A stretch of DNA of 64,000 nucleotides from an uncultured Chloroflexota bacterium (GTDB lineage: Bacteria > Chloroflexota > Anaerolineae > Anaerolineales > Anaerolineaceae), in assembly GCA_902786265.1 (NCBI GenBank), contig CADACE010000024.1, forward strand, positions 1-64,000, read 5' to 3'. The notes under the pieces are model-generated. The model made no database searches, was not told the origin of the DNA, and worked only from the letters and a program-made list of their open reading frames with translations. The position numbers and the translations under genes were made by a program. Position 1 is the first letter of the stretch, and each line of letters begins with the position of its first letter. Below, piece by piece: positions 26,772-35,537 of the stretch.

Positions 26772-27464
26772 GTGCCCAAAAAGTTTTCGTTTCGGGAATG
26801 GTTTGAAGAAGAACGCGCAAAACTGTCTGAAATGAGCTTCGGAAAAGCTGTTAAATATATCTGGCAGTATTACTGGATCTTCATTCTCGGGATCATCGGG
26901 ATCATCTGGCTCGCGGTTTTCGCTGTACACCGCCTGATCGCCGGAGCGCCGGAATATTGGCTCTATGCTTCCTTTGCCAATTCCATTGTCAATCCGCCGA
27001 ATGTATCCCGGCTCCAAAGTGACTTTGCGGAATACAGCGGCTGGAATATGAAAGAAAAGCGTATTGAGTTCTCGACCAACATGTATTTCGACTATAACCG
27101 CAATCAGGCGCGGGGCAATGAATACTACAACAGCTTCATCGCACTGACAGATTCCGGTACGCTGGACCTGATCACCATGTACCCGGAACAGCTTGCCCCT
27201 CTCGGGGAAAGCGGGCGCCTTATGGACTGGAACCTCGAACAGTGCGCGGAGCTGAGGGAGAAATATGGCGACCGTCTGATCTGGTATGAGCCGCCGGAAT
27301 ATATGGAAGATACAACCCCCGTTCCGGTCGGTATCGACATCAGTGACAGCCTGCTGGTCACAAAATACGGCATTTATCCCGAATCCGCCGCCCTCGGCAT
27401 TGCCGCCGAAACCACCCGGCTCGACGCCGCGGCAAAGTTTTTGGAATTCATTATGAATGAGTAA
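26772..27464 (+). CDS. Membrane-anchored hypothetical protein next to YesL
   Basis: A 230-residue protein starting with GTG after GAAGGAAG. A single membrane helix lies at about 35-58 after an aromatic stretch (YIWQYYWIF); the remaining 170 residues should be extracytoplasmic and read as a mixed alpha/beta domain (GTLDLITMYPEQLAPLGESG). I recognise no named family. Its layout matches the protein at 47932. The next gene is a YesL-family protein, as if the two work together beside the sugar transporter, possibly as a sensor or accessory binding component. Confidence 0.7.
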   Translation: MPKKFSFREWFEEERAKLSEMSFGKAVKYIWQYYWIFILGIIGIIWLAVFAVHRLIAGAPEYWLYASFANSIVNPPNVSRLQSDFAEYSGWNMKEKRIEFSTNMYFDYNRNQARGNEYYNSFIALTDSGTLDLITMYPEQLAPLGESGRLMDWNLEQCAELREKYGDRLIWYEPPEYMEDTTPVPVGIDISDSLLVTKYGIYPESAALGIAAETTRLDAAAKFLEFIMNE

Positions 27465-27536
27465 AACAAACTTCCGGAAAGAATTTTTATCCGGTATGTG
27501 ATATGATAAACAAAAAGGCAGAAGTGAGAAAAAACG

Positions 27537-28328
27537 ATGCATGAACTGATTCAGGGACTTATCAGCAACGAGAGCCTGTTCGGGCGCATCATGACCCGCA
27601 TCGGCACCGTGATCGCGGCGAACATCTTGTTCGTCCTCTTTTCCATGCCCGTGGTAACGGCAGGTGCCGCGTTTGCCGCTCTGCACCACACCATGTTCAA
27701 AATGCTGCGTTCCAAAGATGCCATCAACCCGTTCAAGCAGTATTGGAAGGGATTCACCTGCAACTTCAAACAGGCCACCATCACCTGGCTTATTGCCCTG
27801 GTCCTGATCCTGATCGGCTGGTTCAACGTCCGCATCTGTCAGCAGGCAGGCGGATTTATCGGCAGCATCCGTTACGGAGTGTATGCCCTCGGGATCATCC
27901 TTTTCATCATTCTGGTCTACCTCTTCCCAACCATGGCAGCCTTCTCCGACACCCTGCCGAACCTGATCCGCAACAGCATCTACTGGGCGATCCGAAAGCC
28001 CTTTAAGCTGCTGGTCAGCCTGTTTTTCCACTTCTTCCCCATGTTCCTGACCTACACCGACCGTCACTTCCTGCCGCTTTACGCTTTTATCTGGACCACC
28101 TTCGGTTTTGCGGCCATCGTGCTGCTCACCGACTACCTGCTGCTTTCCGAATTCGAACCATACCTGCCCCTCGTGGACGAGTGCGGTGATTTTATCATCA
28201 ATCCCGAAACCGACAGGCCCTACATGCCCGGTGAAGAAGAACTGATCGAAGCCGAATCTCCCGGAGAAGCCCCGGAAATGTCCGAGGAAGAGATTCTGGA
28301 AGAAATGCGGAAACTCGACGGATTTTAG
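27537..28328 (+). CDS. YesL family (DUF624) membrane protein
   Basis: A 263-residue protein with four to six membrane helices and the DUF624 pattern: N-terminal LFSMPVVTAGAAFAALHH followed by a conserved loop with KQYWKGFTCNFKQA. YesL-like proteins accompany carbohydrate ABC transporters and polysaccharide-use clusters; their molecular role is unknown. The C-terminal 50 residues are acidic and probably disordered. A second, shorter member lies at 50258 beside the other CUT1 operon. Confidence 0.82.
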   Translation: MHELIQGLISNESLFGRIMTRIGTVIAANILFVLFSMPVVTAGAAFAALHHTMFKMLRSKDAINPFKQYWKGFTCNFKQATITWLIALVLILIGWFNVRICQQAGGFIGSIRYGVYALGIILFIILVYLFPTMAAFSDTLPNLIRNSIYWAIRKPFKLLVSLFFHFFPMFLTYTDRHFLPLYAFIWTTFGFAAIVLLTDYLLLSEFEPYLPLVDECGDFIINPETDRPYMPGEEELIEAESPGEAPEMSEEEILEEMRKLDGF

Positions 28329-28383
28329 CCGTGGTTTTCAGCTCTCACATTGAAATAAAAATCGAAACTCCGCAAAATTCAAG

Positions 28384-28389
28384 TATAAT
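28384..28389 (+). promoter_or_regulatory. -10 box of the thiolase gene
   Basis: TATAAT in the context AAGTATAATGG, almost identical to that before the phosphoglucomutase gene. TCGAAA about 16 bases upstream may serve as -35. The TTG start follows 43 bases later behind GGAGGG. Confidence 0.6.
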
Positions 28390-28431
28390 GGTAGTATGTG
28401 AATTTATATCACGGATCTATGCGGAGGGCGC

Positions 28432-29580
28432 TTGAGAGAAACTGCCATTCTGGAGATCGGACAGATCCCGGTCGCCGATCATTGGGATAAAAGTCTGCTG
28501 GAAATTGCCGGGGAACCGGTTCTGCAGATATTTGAAAAGACAGGACTGAACAATGTAGACGGCGTGTTTTTCGGGAACATGCTTTCCGGAGCCGTAAACA
28601 ACCAGCTGCATCTGGGGTCATACCTCGGTGACTGGCTCGGCGCGCGGCATACGGAGGGGATCCATGTGGAAACCGCCTGCAGCTCCGGAGCATCCGCCTT
28701 TCGTCAGGCACTCATGGCAGTGGCATCCGGTGACATTGATACAGCCATCGCGGTCGGTGCGGAAAAGATGACAGACGCTCCTGCCGAAGAAATAACCGCG
28801 GAGCTGGCAGCCGCGTCGGATTCCGAGTATGAACGGGATATGGGCATCTCTTTCACCGCCATGAACGCCATGCTGATGCGGCGTTATATGAGCGAATACG
28901 GCTGGAAAAGGGAGAATTTCGCGAACTTTTCGATCAATGCCCACGCGAATGCGGTACACAACCCTTGTGCGCGCTTCCGCAGTGCCATCACGAAAGAGAC
29001 GTACATGAGGGCAGAGATGGTCAATGATCCGGTCAGCGTAATGGATGCCCCGCCGGTGGTAGATGGGGCCGCTGCGGTTCTGATCGTACCGCTGGACTAT
29101 GTCCGCGGTCAGTTGGGCGTCGTGCGGATCCTCGGGTCCGGTGCGGCCACCGACAATTTCGCCCTGCACAGCCGCAAAGATCCGCTATGGCTGAGTGCGG
29201 CAGAACGCTCCGCGAAACAGGCCTATAGCCAGGCCGGCCTCACACCGGAAGATATCGACCTCTTCGAAGCGCATGATGCCTTTACGGTCATCAGTGCGCT
29301 GAGCCTGGAAGCATGCGGTTTTGCCGAACGCGGAAAGGGGCCGCAGCTGGCAGAAAACGGCGAGATCACGCTGACAGGCCGCATACCGATCTCAACCCGG
29401 GGCGGTTTGAAAGCGAGAGGGCACCCGGTAGGCGCAACCGGGTTGTATCAAATTGTTGAAGCGGTCCAACAGCTGCAGGGTGTCTGCGGTGAAGGACAGG
29501 TACCGGACGCCGGTATTGCCATGACACAAAACTTCGGCGGACTGGGAACGAATGTGATCACCAGCATTTTTTCCCTGTAG
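28432..29580 (+). CDS. Thiolase family protein, SCP2/archaeal acetyl-CoA acetyltransferase type
   Basis: A 382-residue thiolase-fold enzyme. The acyl-accepting cysteine is C83 in VETACSSGASA, with HDAFT near 281 and the C-terminal GHPVGATG (H331) and NFGGLGT completing the active site. The lack of a second catalytic cysteine near the C-terminus places it with SCP2-type thiolases, which condense or cleave acyl-CoA. Such genes often stand beside a DUF35 zinc-ribbon gene and HMG-CoA synthase, but neither is present here. The start is TTG after GGAGGG. The physiological reaction is not clear. Confidence 0.8.
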   Translation: MRETAILEIGQIPVADHWDKSLLEIAGEPVLQIFEKTGLNNVDGVFFGNMLSGAVNNQLHLGSYLGDWLGARHTEGIHVETACSSGASAFRQALMAVASGDIDTAIAVGAEKMTDAPAEEITAELAAASDSEYERDMGISFTAMNAMLMRRYMSEYGWKRENFANFSINAHANAVHNPCARFRSAITKETYMRAEMVNDPVSVMDAPPVVDGAAAVLIVPLDYVRGQLGVVRILGSGAATDNFALHSRKDPLWLSAAERSAKQAYSQAGLTPEDIDLFEAHDAFTVISALSLEACGFAERGKGPQLAENGEITLTGRIPISTRGGLKARGHPVGATGLYQIVEAVQQLQGVCGEGQVPDAGIAMTQNFGGLGTNVITSIFSL

Positions 29581-29596
29581 GGAAAGGAATGCTGCC

Positions 29597-29634
29597 GGCC
29601 GCAGTTCAAATTGACAGCATTTGAGCTGCCGGCC
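29597..29634 (+). promoter_or_regulatory. Hairpin in the leader of the GH13 gene
   Basis: GGCCGCAGTTCAAAT and ATTTGAGCTGCCGGCC pair almost fully with small bulges around TGACAGC. It lies between the thiolase stop and the GH13 start, without a T-run. It could be a weak terminator of the thiolase gene or a leader structure. Confidence 0.5.
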
Positions 29635-29667
29635 AATAACTACGAAACAACATAAAGGGGTAAAAAT

Positions 29668-32600
29668 ATGGAATTCCACATTTCGGGTAAAGCCAGAAAA
29701 CATTATGATTTTTCCGATAAATTGTTCACGTATAACGGCAATGTGATTTTCGCGGATCTCCGGGCAGTCCGGGAATTTACCGCAAAGGTCAACACGGTAC
29801 GCGCGAAAGAAAACAAACAGCCGATGTCCATCGCTGAGATCAACGCGCTGGGTCTCCTCGACGAGATCATGCACGCATTTCTCGATGAGTACCGAAAACA
29901 ATACGCACCCCGCCTGAATGTGGAAGCTTACGACTGGCTGGATGAACGTTTGGGATCCGAAAAGCTTGAAGAGGTTCTGAAGTCCTTCTGTGAAGAATTT
30001 CCTCCTCTCGCTGTCCTGCAGAACAAACAGACCGTCGCGGAATACCTTGACACCACGAACCCGGATGGTTTAAGCAACCGTTATGATACCATTGAAGAGC
30101 TCCTGATGCTGTGGATCACCAACCGCAATCCAGCAGCCATGAAGCTTGCCGGAGAGCTCTTTGATGAAAGCCCCCTTGTTGAAAAATGTGAATATAACAA
30201 AGCAATTCTTCATCTGGACAGCTTTGCCCGGACACAGCCGAAAATTGAAGGCTTTTCCTTTATCGACTACCTGCGCCAGCCGGCATTGAAACATCCGGAT
30301 TCACTCTTTGACCAGCTGGATTACATCCGCCGGCACTGGTCCGCTGTTCTCGGTGACTTCCTGCGCCGGCTGCTGATCACCCTGGACATCATGCGGGAAG
30401 AATATAAGCAGCGCGGGTTCGGCGGTCCGGGAGAAACCCAGGTTCCCTCATTCGACGGGATCGACAGCGACTATGAAAACTTCAGCGCGGACAGTGAATG
30501 GATGCCCCGCCTGGTACTGATGGCAAAGAACGCCTATGTCTGGCTGGATCAGCTTTCCAAAAAATACGGCAGAGAGATCCGCCACCTGGATGAGATCCCG
30601 GAAGAAGAACTGCAGAACCTCGCGGATGAAGGCTTCACCGGCCTGTGGCTGATCGGTTTGTGGGAACGGTCAAAGGCCTCCCAGACCATCAAACAGTGGT
30701 GCGGCAATCCGGAAGCGCTGGCATCAGCCTATTCCCTGGCAGGATACACCATCGCCTGGGATCTGGGCGGTGAAGATGCCTTCCAGAACCTGAAATACCG
30801 CGCCTGGCAGCACGGCATCCGCATGGCTTCCGACATGGTCCCGAACCACATGGGGATCGACTCCGACTGGGTGCTCTACCATCCGGACCGCTTCCTTTCC
30901 CTGCCTTACTGCCCCTATCCCACCTATGGATTCAACTGCGGCAACCTTTCGCCAGATCCGAGCATCGGTATCCGCATTGAAGACCATTATTTCACACAAT
31001 CGGACGCGGCAGTCGTTTTCCAGCGCATTGACTACAACACCGGGGATGTCCGCTATATCTACCACGGGAACGACGGTACTTCCATGCCCTGGAACGATAC
31101 GGCCCAGCTGAACTACCTCAATCCGGAAGTCCGGGAAGCGGTAATGCAGACCATCCTGAATGTTGCCCGCCATACACCGATCATCCGCTTTGACGCGGCC
31201 ATGACCCTGGCGAAAAAATCATTCCAGCGCCTGTGGTTCCCGGAACCGGGCAGCGGCGGCGACATCGCGACCCGCGCCGAACACGGGCTGACCAAAGAGG
31301 AATTCGACAAGGCATTCCCGGAAGAATTCTGGCGTGAGGTTGTCGACCGTGTGGCTGTGGAAGCACCGGATACGCTGCTTCTGGCGGAAGCCTTCTGGAT
31401 GATGGAAAACTACTTCGTCCGAACGCTCGGTATGCACCGCGTATATAACAGCGCTTTCATGAACCTGCTGCGCGACGAAGAAAACGGCCGTTACCGCATG
31501 GTACTCAAGAATACACTTGAATTTGACCCGGAAATTCTGAAGCGCTACGTCAACTTCATGAACAACCCGGACGAAAAGACCGCTGTCGAACAGTTCGGCA
31601 CCGGTGACAAATACTTCGGCATCTGTCTGCTCATGTCCACCATGCCCGGCCTGCCGATGTTCGGCCACGGACAGCTGGAAGGCTTCGGTGAGAAATACGG
31701 CATGGAGTACAAGAAAGCCTATTGGGATGAAAAAGTCAATCAGGGCCTGCTGGAACGCCATCAGCGCGAGATCTTCCCGCTCCTGCACCAGCGCAAACGC
31801 TTCGCTGAAGTCAGCAACTTTGCCCTGTATAATTTCGCCAATAATTACGGCAATGTCGACGAGAACGTCTACGCCTACTCCAACTATGGTGAGAATTACC
31901 ACTCCCTGGTGGTTTACAATAACCGCTACGGCGATACCGAAGGCTTCATCAAATATTCCGTTTCCTTCGCCCGTAAACAGGGTGACAACAAGGTGATGAC
32001 CTCCACCACACTTTCGGAAAGTCTCGGACTGCACGCTGATTCCGAATACTTTGTCGTGCTGCACGACCACATCCGCGGCCTGAATTACATCCGCTCTTCC
32101 GAGCAGATCTGCCGCGAAGGTTTGTTCATGAAGCTGCATGCTTATGAATATTATGCCTTCAATGACGTATATGAAGTCCGCGACAACGACCAGCACACCT
32201 GGCGCCAGCTCTTCGATTACCTGAACGGGGACGGAACACCGGATATCAATGAAGCGCTCGAAGAGATCCGCTTCGGTGATGTATTGAATCCGTACCGCGG
32301 CTGCTTTGACGGGAACAAACTCCGCTGGCTGCATAACGCGATCGGAGCCAAGATCCGTCCGGAAACCTGGGATGAGCTGCGCAACGGCACCTGGACCGAC
32401 TTTGAAAACCTCTCCAATGCCTTCCGCGCCCATTTCGGTTATCCGAAGATTTACGGAAAGGACCTCTTCAATCTGTATATCAGCGGCATGACAGCCATGC
32501 TGCGGGATCCGATCTCAGGTCAGGTCCCGGGTCTGCAGAAATATACCGGCGCTGCCCGCAAGATTTCTGAGATCATCCACACCAAACCGATCCTCTGGAT

Positions 32601-33111
32601 CGCGGAGCTCATCGCGGGACAGGAAAGACTGCTCACCGATGAATTGAGCGAAAACCGGCCGAACATCCACGAAAATTACCATCTGTCCAAGCCGCTCATC
32701 AAATGCCTGAAGAACACCGATCTTTATGATATCAGCCCCAATGAACAGGCTGAGCTCATCCAGTGGCTTTACTACAGCATGGACAGCATGAAAGAATGGA
32801 CAGCGGAAACACTTGAAGAAGATTTGAACAGACTGCTTGAACAGGGCGACACACAGCAGCTGCTCAAGACCAATTATTATGACGAGGTAACCTGGTTCAA
32901 CAAGGAAGGCGCGGAAACACTGACCGATCTGGTCCGCATCAGCGGGTATTACCTGACTGCCTTTGATCCTGCCGGTTCCGCCGCCAAACAGGTCGAAAAC
33001 ACAATTCTGTTTGAAAAGGCCGCGGATATCCTTGAGGAACGCATTGAAAATGCGGATTACCACTATGACCGTCTGATCTCCCGGGAGGAAACGGAAGAGG
33101 AAGCTGAATAA
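29668..33111 (+). CDS. Very large GH13 alpha-amylase-family protein, cytoplasmic
   Basis: A 1147-residue protein with no signal peptide. A helical N-terminal region of about 300 residues precedes a GH13 barrel from near 330: SDMVPNHMG as region I, then D509 in IIRFDAA (nucleophile), E574 in LLLAEAF (acid/base) and D635 in NNPDEK (transition-state stabiliser). About 350 further residues form C-terminal domains. The size is well above ordinary amylases (450-700). An intracellular location suggests glycogen, maltodextrin or trehalose-type chemistry rather than starch outside the cell. AAAGGGG precedes the ATG. The NDUFA9-like gene follows 28 bases on and is probably co-transcribed. Exact specificity is unknown. 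Confidence 0.85.
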   Translation: MEFHISGKARKHYDFSDKLFTYNGNVIFADLRAVREFTAKVNTVRAKENKQPMSIAEINALGLLDEIMHAFLDEYRKQYAPRLNVEAYDWLDERLGSEKLEEVLKSFCEEFPPLAVLQNKQTVAEYLDTTNPDGLSNRYDTIEELLMLWITNRNPAAMKLAGELFDESPLVEKCEYNKAILHLDSFARTQPKIEGFSFIDYLRQPALKHPDSLFDQLDYIRRHWSAVLGDFLRRLLITLDIMREEYKQRGFGGPGETQVPSFDGIDSDYENFSADSEWMPRLVLMAKNAYVWLDQLSKKYGREIRHLDEIPEEELQNLADEGFTGLWLIGLWERSKASQTIKQWCGNPEALASAYSLAGYTIAWDLGGEDAFQNLKYRAWQHGIRMASDMVPNHMGIDSDWVLYHPDRFLSLPYCPYPTYGFNCGNLSPDPSIGIRIEDHYFTQSDAAVVFQRIDYNTGDVRYIYHGNDGTSMPWNDTAQLNYLNPEVREAVMQTILNVARHTPIIRFDAAMTLAKKSFQRLWFPEPGSGGDIATRAEHGLTKEEFDKAFPEEFWREVVDRVAVEAPDTLLLAEAFWMMENYFVRTLGMHRVYNSAFMNLLRDEENGRYRMVLKNTLEFDPEILKRYVNFMNNPDEKTAVEQFGTGDKYFGICLLMSTMPGLPMFGHGQLEGFGEKYGMEYKKAYWDEKVNQGLLERHQREIFPLLHQRKRFAEVSNFALYNFANNYGNVDENVYAYSNYGENYHSLVVYNNRYGDTEGFIKYSVSFARKQGDNKVMTSTTLSESLGLHADSEYFVVLHDHIRGLNYIRSSEQICREGLFMKLHAYEYYAFNDVYEVRDNDQHTWRQLFDYLNGDGTPDINEALEEIRFGDVLNPYRGCFDGNKLRWLHNAIGAKIRPETWDELRNGTWTDFENLSNAFRAHFGYPKIYGKDLFNLYISGMTAMLRDPISGQVPGLQKYTGAARKISEIIHTKPILWIAELIAGQERLLTDELSENRPNIHENYHLSKPLIKCLKNTDLYDISPNEQAELIQWLYYSMDSMKEWTAETLEEDLNRLLEQGDTQQLLKTNYYDEVTWFNKEGAETLTDLVRISGYYLTAFDPAGSAAKQVENTILFEKAADILEERIENADYHYDRLISREETEEEAE

Positions 33112-33139
33112 GCTTCCTCCCCTCCCATAAGAAGGATCT

Positions 33140-34033
33140 ATGATTCTTGTAACCGGCGGCACGGGTTTTATCGGGCGTATCCTGGTCAACCATCTGGTTA
33201 CACTGGGATACCCCGTCCGTCTGCTGCTGAACCCTTCCCGTGATTACCCGAAACTTCCCCGCGGCGTTTCTGTAGAAGTTGCTATTTCCAGCATGAACGA
33301 TGAACGCAACCTGCGTGCGTCCATGAAAGATATTGACACGGTCTTTCATCTGGTCGGCACCGAATGGAAGGGGATCCATGCCGAATATGAAGAAGTTGAT
33401 ATCCGCGCTGCCCGCATGTTTTCCAAAGTGGCAAAACAGATGGGCGTCGAGCGCTTCATATATCTCAGTCACCTGGGAGCAGACCGTGCTTCCGCTTATA
33501 ACCTGCTTCGCGCCAAGGCAATAGCGGAAGCAGCTATACGGGAAAGCGGAGTCCCATATACCATCGTCCGCAGCGGCATCGTGTATGGGCAGAATGATCA
33601 CTTCACCACCACCCTGAGGGATTTTGTACTGAAAACCAGAGGACCTCTCCTGATCCCGGGCGGAGATCCCACGCTCATCCAGCCGATCTGGGTGGAAGAC
33701 CTGATCACCACCCTGATGCTGTGCATGGACGACGACAGCACATTGTTCCGGACTGTTTATGCGGGAGGGATCGAAACCTTCACATTCCGGGAATGTCTGG
33801 AAATGGTGATGGAAACCATCCGCAAAAAGAAGAGGATCATTCCCGTACAGGCTTCCTTCCTGAGGCGCATTTACATTGCCAATGAACAATGGTTCCCCAA
33901 ACGGGTGCCGATGTATTTCTGGCTGGATTATATGGCAGAAGACCGGATCGCGGCGCTGGACCTCCTGCCGCGTGAATTCGGGCTGATGCCTACGCGAATG
34001 ACACAAAACCTGGCTTATCTGAGAGAAGAATGA
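33140..34033 (+). CDS. NAD(P)-binding protein, NDUFA9/NmrA-like extended SDR
   Basis: A 297-residue atypical short-chain dehydrogenase-like protein. The Rossmann motif GGTGFIG is at 6-12, followed by FHLVGTEW, YLSHLGA and PYTIVRSGIVYG, as in the complex I NDUFA9 subfamily found in bacteria and organelles. The catalytic YxxxK is not convincing, so it may bind NAD(P) or quinone intermediates without classical oxidoreductase activity. AGAAGGAT precedes the ATG. It lies directly behind the GH13 gene. Confidence 0.8.
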   Translation: MILVTGGTGFIGRILVNHLVTLGYPVRLLLNPSRDYPKLPRGVSVEVAISSMNDERNLRASMKDIDTVFHLVGTEWKGIHAEYEEVDIRAARMFSKVAKQMGVERFIYLSHLGADRASAYNLLRAKAIAEAAIRESGVPYTIVRSGIVYGQNDHFTTTLRDFVLKTRGPLLIPGGDPTLIQPIWVEDLITTLMLCMDDDSTLFRTVYAGGIETFTFRECLEMVMETIRKKKRIIPVQASFLRRIYIANEQWFPKRVPMYFWLDYMAEDRIAALDLLPREFGLMPTRMTQNLAYLREE

Positions 34034-34074
34034 GACCCTTCATCCGGAAAGTCATACATTTTCCCGCAAACTGA

Positions 34075-34269
34075 TTTTTCAATCCGCGTTGCCTGTCTGA
34101 CTGTACACATGGACATAACCGGTATGCACCTGATCCCGGTCCTTTTCCCTGCCGTGATCCTGATATCGTTTTTGTACCGACCGGTGAAGTAAAGCGGATG
34201 ACCGAAGACTTACTGACCGATCAGGTATCAGAGGCTATAGACTATAAAAAAACAACCGGCAGGCAGTAA
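34075..34269 (+). pseudogene. Possible gene-end remnant in the 34034-34307 gap
   Basis: A start-less plus-strand frame runs from 34075 to a stop at 34267-34269. Its second half (VFVPTGEVKRMTEDLLTDQV and on) has a protein-like composition, while the first half does not. An ATG at 34198 opens only 23 codons. It overlaps the terminator of the permease gene on the other strand. It may be the tail of a decayed gene or chance; nothing else is seen in this gap. Confidence 0.2.
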
Positions 34270-34283
34270 AGCCATGCCGGTCG
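34246..34283 (-). terminator. Terminator of the MmsAB/ChvE-type operon
   Basis: On the minus strand ACCGGCA and TGCCGGT form the stem (within 34254-34283), followed by TTG and seven T (34252-34246), 25 bases past the permease stop. Confidence 0.8.
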
Positions 34284-34307
34284 TTCATTATGTTACAGGG
34301 TAATTCT

Positions 34308-35519
34308 TTAGTTTTTCTTGCCGAAGGAGGGCAGCAAAGCCTTCCAATTGAAATTCTGTTTGCCGAGAATATCAAAGGCAACGGCACCCAGAAGGACGAC
34401 GCCTTTCACAACTTTCTGCCAGTTGGCGTCGATCCCCATCAGGCTCATGCCCAGGTTGATGACACCGATCAGCGTAGCACCGATCACCATACCGAAGACG
34501 GAACCGGCACCGCCGCTGGCGGAAACACCGCCGACTACACAGGCGGAGATGGCATCCATCTCGAAGTTGGTGCCGGCGGTAGAGTTCGCGGCTGTCATAC
34601 GGGCAAGGACCATCATGGTTGTGATGGAGGTCAGGAAAGCCATGTTCAGGTAAGCCAGGAACATGATCATATGTGTGTTGACACCGGACATGCGCGCGGC
34701 TTCCTTGTTGCCGCCGACAATGTAGAAATGACGGCCAAGGGTGGTCTTGCTGGTGATGAAGCTGTAGATCAGAACTACGACAACGACCCAGACAAGCGGA
34801 GTCGGGATGCCGCCCGCGTTAGACAGCTTCCACATGATGAGCAGAATGGCCGCGGCGGAAAGCAGGCATTTTACAACTGTACTTACGAAAGAATCCGCTG
34901 CATAGCCCTTGCGCAGCTTGGTTGCACGTGATGTGAAGATCACAATAACGGTGATCACAGCAGCCGCTATGCCGGCGATCATGCAGGGCCAGTTGAAAAC
35001 TTTCGGTTTGGTACCGAAAATCTTTCCGCTGAAGATGGCAAGAAAATCTGCTTTCTGAGCAATCGAAATAGAACCGGTACTGGAACTGTTACTCAGAATG
35101 GATGTACCGAGACCGCGGAAGGCCAGATAACCTGCCAGGGTGGCGATCCACGGCGGAATGTTGATGTAAGCGATCAGATAACCCAGCAGGCAGCCGTAAG
35201 CAATACCGACCAGCAGCATCAGCGCGATCGAAAGTCCGGTGCTCATCCCGAATTTCATCATGAAAATACCGCCAAGGGCACCCAGCAGACAAACGAAGGA
35301 ACCGCAGGACAGGTCAATGTTGCCGCCGGTCAGCATGCACATCAGCATACCGACGCCAAGGATATAGACATAGGCATTCTGGTCAATGAGCGCTTTAAAC
35401 TGGGCAGGCTGGAAGATGGAACCGTTCGTCTTGACCATAAAGAAGAGGTAAACAAGAACCAACACGACAAGCATCGCGTTTTTCTTGAGCACACTGATGA
35501 AAGAATCTTTGCTTCTCAT
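34308..35519 (-). CDS. Multiple-monosaccharide ABC transporter permease (second copy)
   Basis: A 403-residue permease of the CUT2 family with about ten helices. Diagnostic segments are LTGGNIDLS near 63, PPWIATLAGYLAFRGLG near 123 and GVNTHMIMFLAYLNMA near 290, as in MmsB/GguB/XylH. It is similar to the preceding gene along its whole length, so the operon carries two permease paralogues that could form a heterodimer. GAGGAGG precedes the ATG. It is the last gene before the terminator. With the ChvE-like binding protein, the expected substrates are xylose, galactose, glucose or arabinose. Confidence 0.88.
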   Translation of the reverse strand: MRSKDSFISVLKKNAMLVVLVLVYLFFMVKTNGSIFQPAQFKALIDQNAYVYILGVGMLMCMLTGGNIDLSCGSFVCLLGALGGIFMMKFGMSTGLSIALMLLVGIAYGCLLGYLIAYINIPPWIATLAGYLAFRGLGTSILSNSSSTGSISIAQKADFLAIFSGKIFGTKPKVFNWPCMIAGIAAAVITVIVIFTSRATKLRKGYAADSFVSTVVKCLLSAAAILLIMWKLSNAGGIPTPLVWVVVVVLIYSFITSKTTLGRHFYIVGGNKEAARMSGVNTHMIMFLAYLNMAFLTSITTMMVLARMTAANSTAGTNFEMDAISACVVGGVSASGGAGSVFGMVIGATLIGVINLGMSLMGIDANWQKVVKGVVLLGAVAFDILGKQNFNWKALLPSFGKKN

Positions 35520-35537
35520 TGTATATATCCTCCTCTC

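Noticed and set aside
26748..28067. 439-codon minus-strand frame across 26772 and YesL genes
   Set aside because: It spans two real plus-strand genes and their gap, and has no domain pattern.
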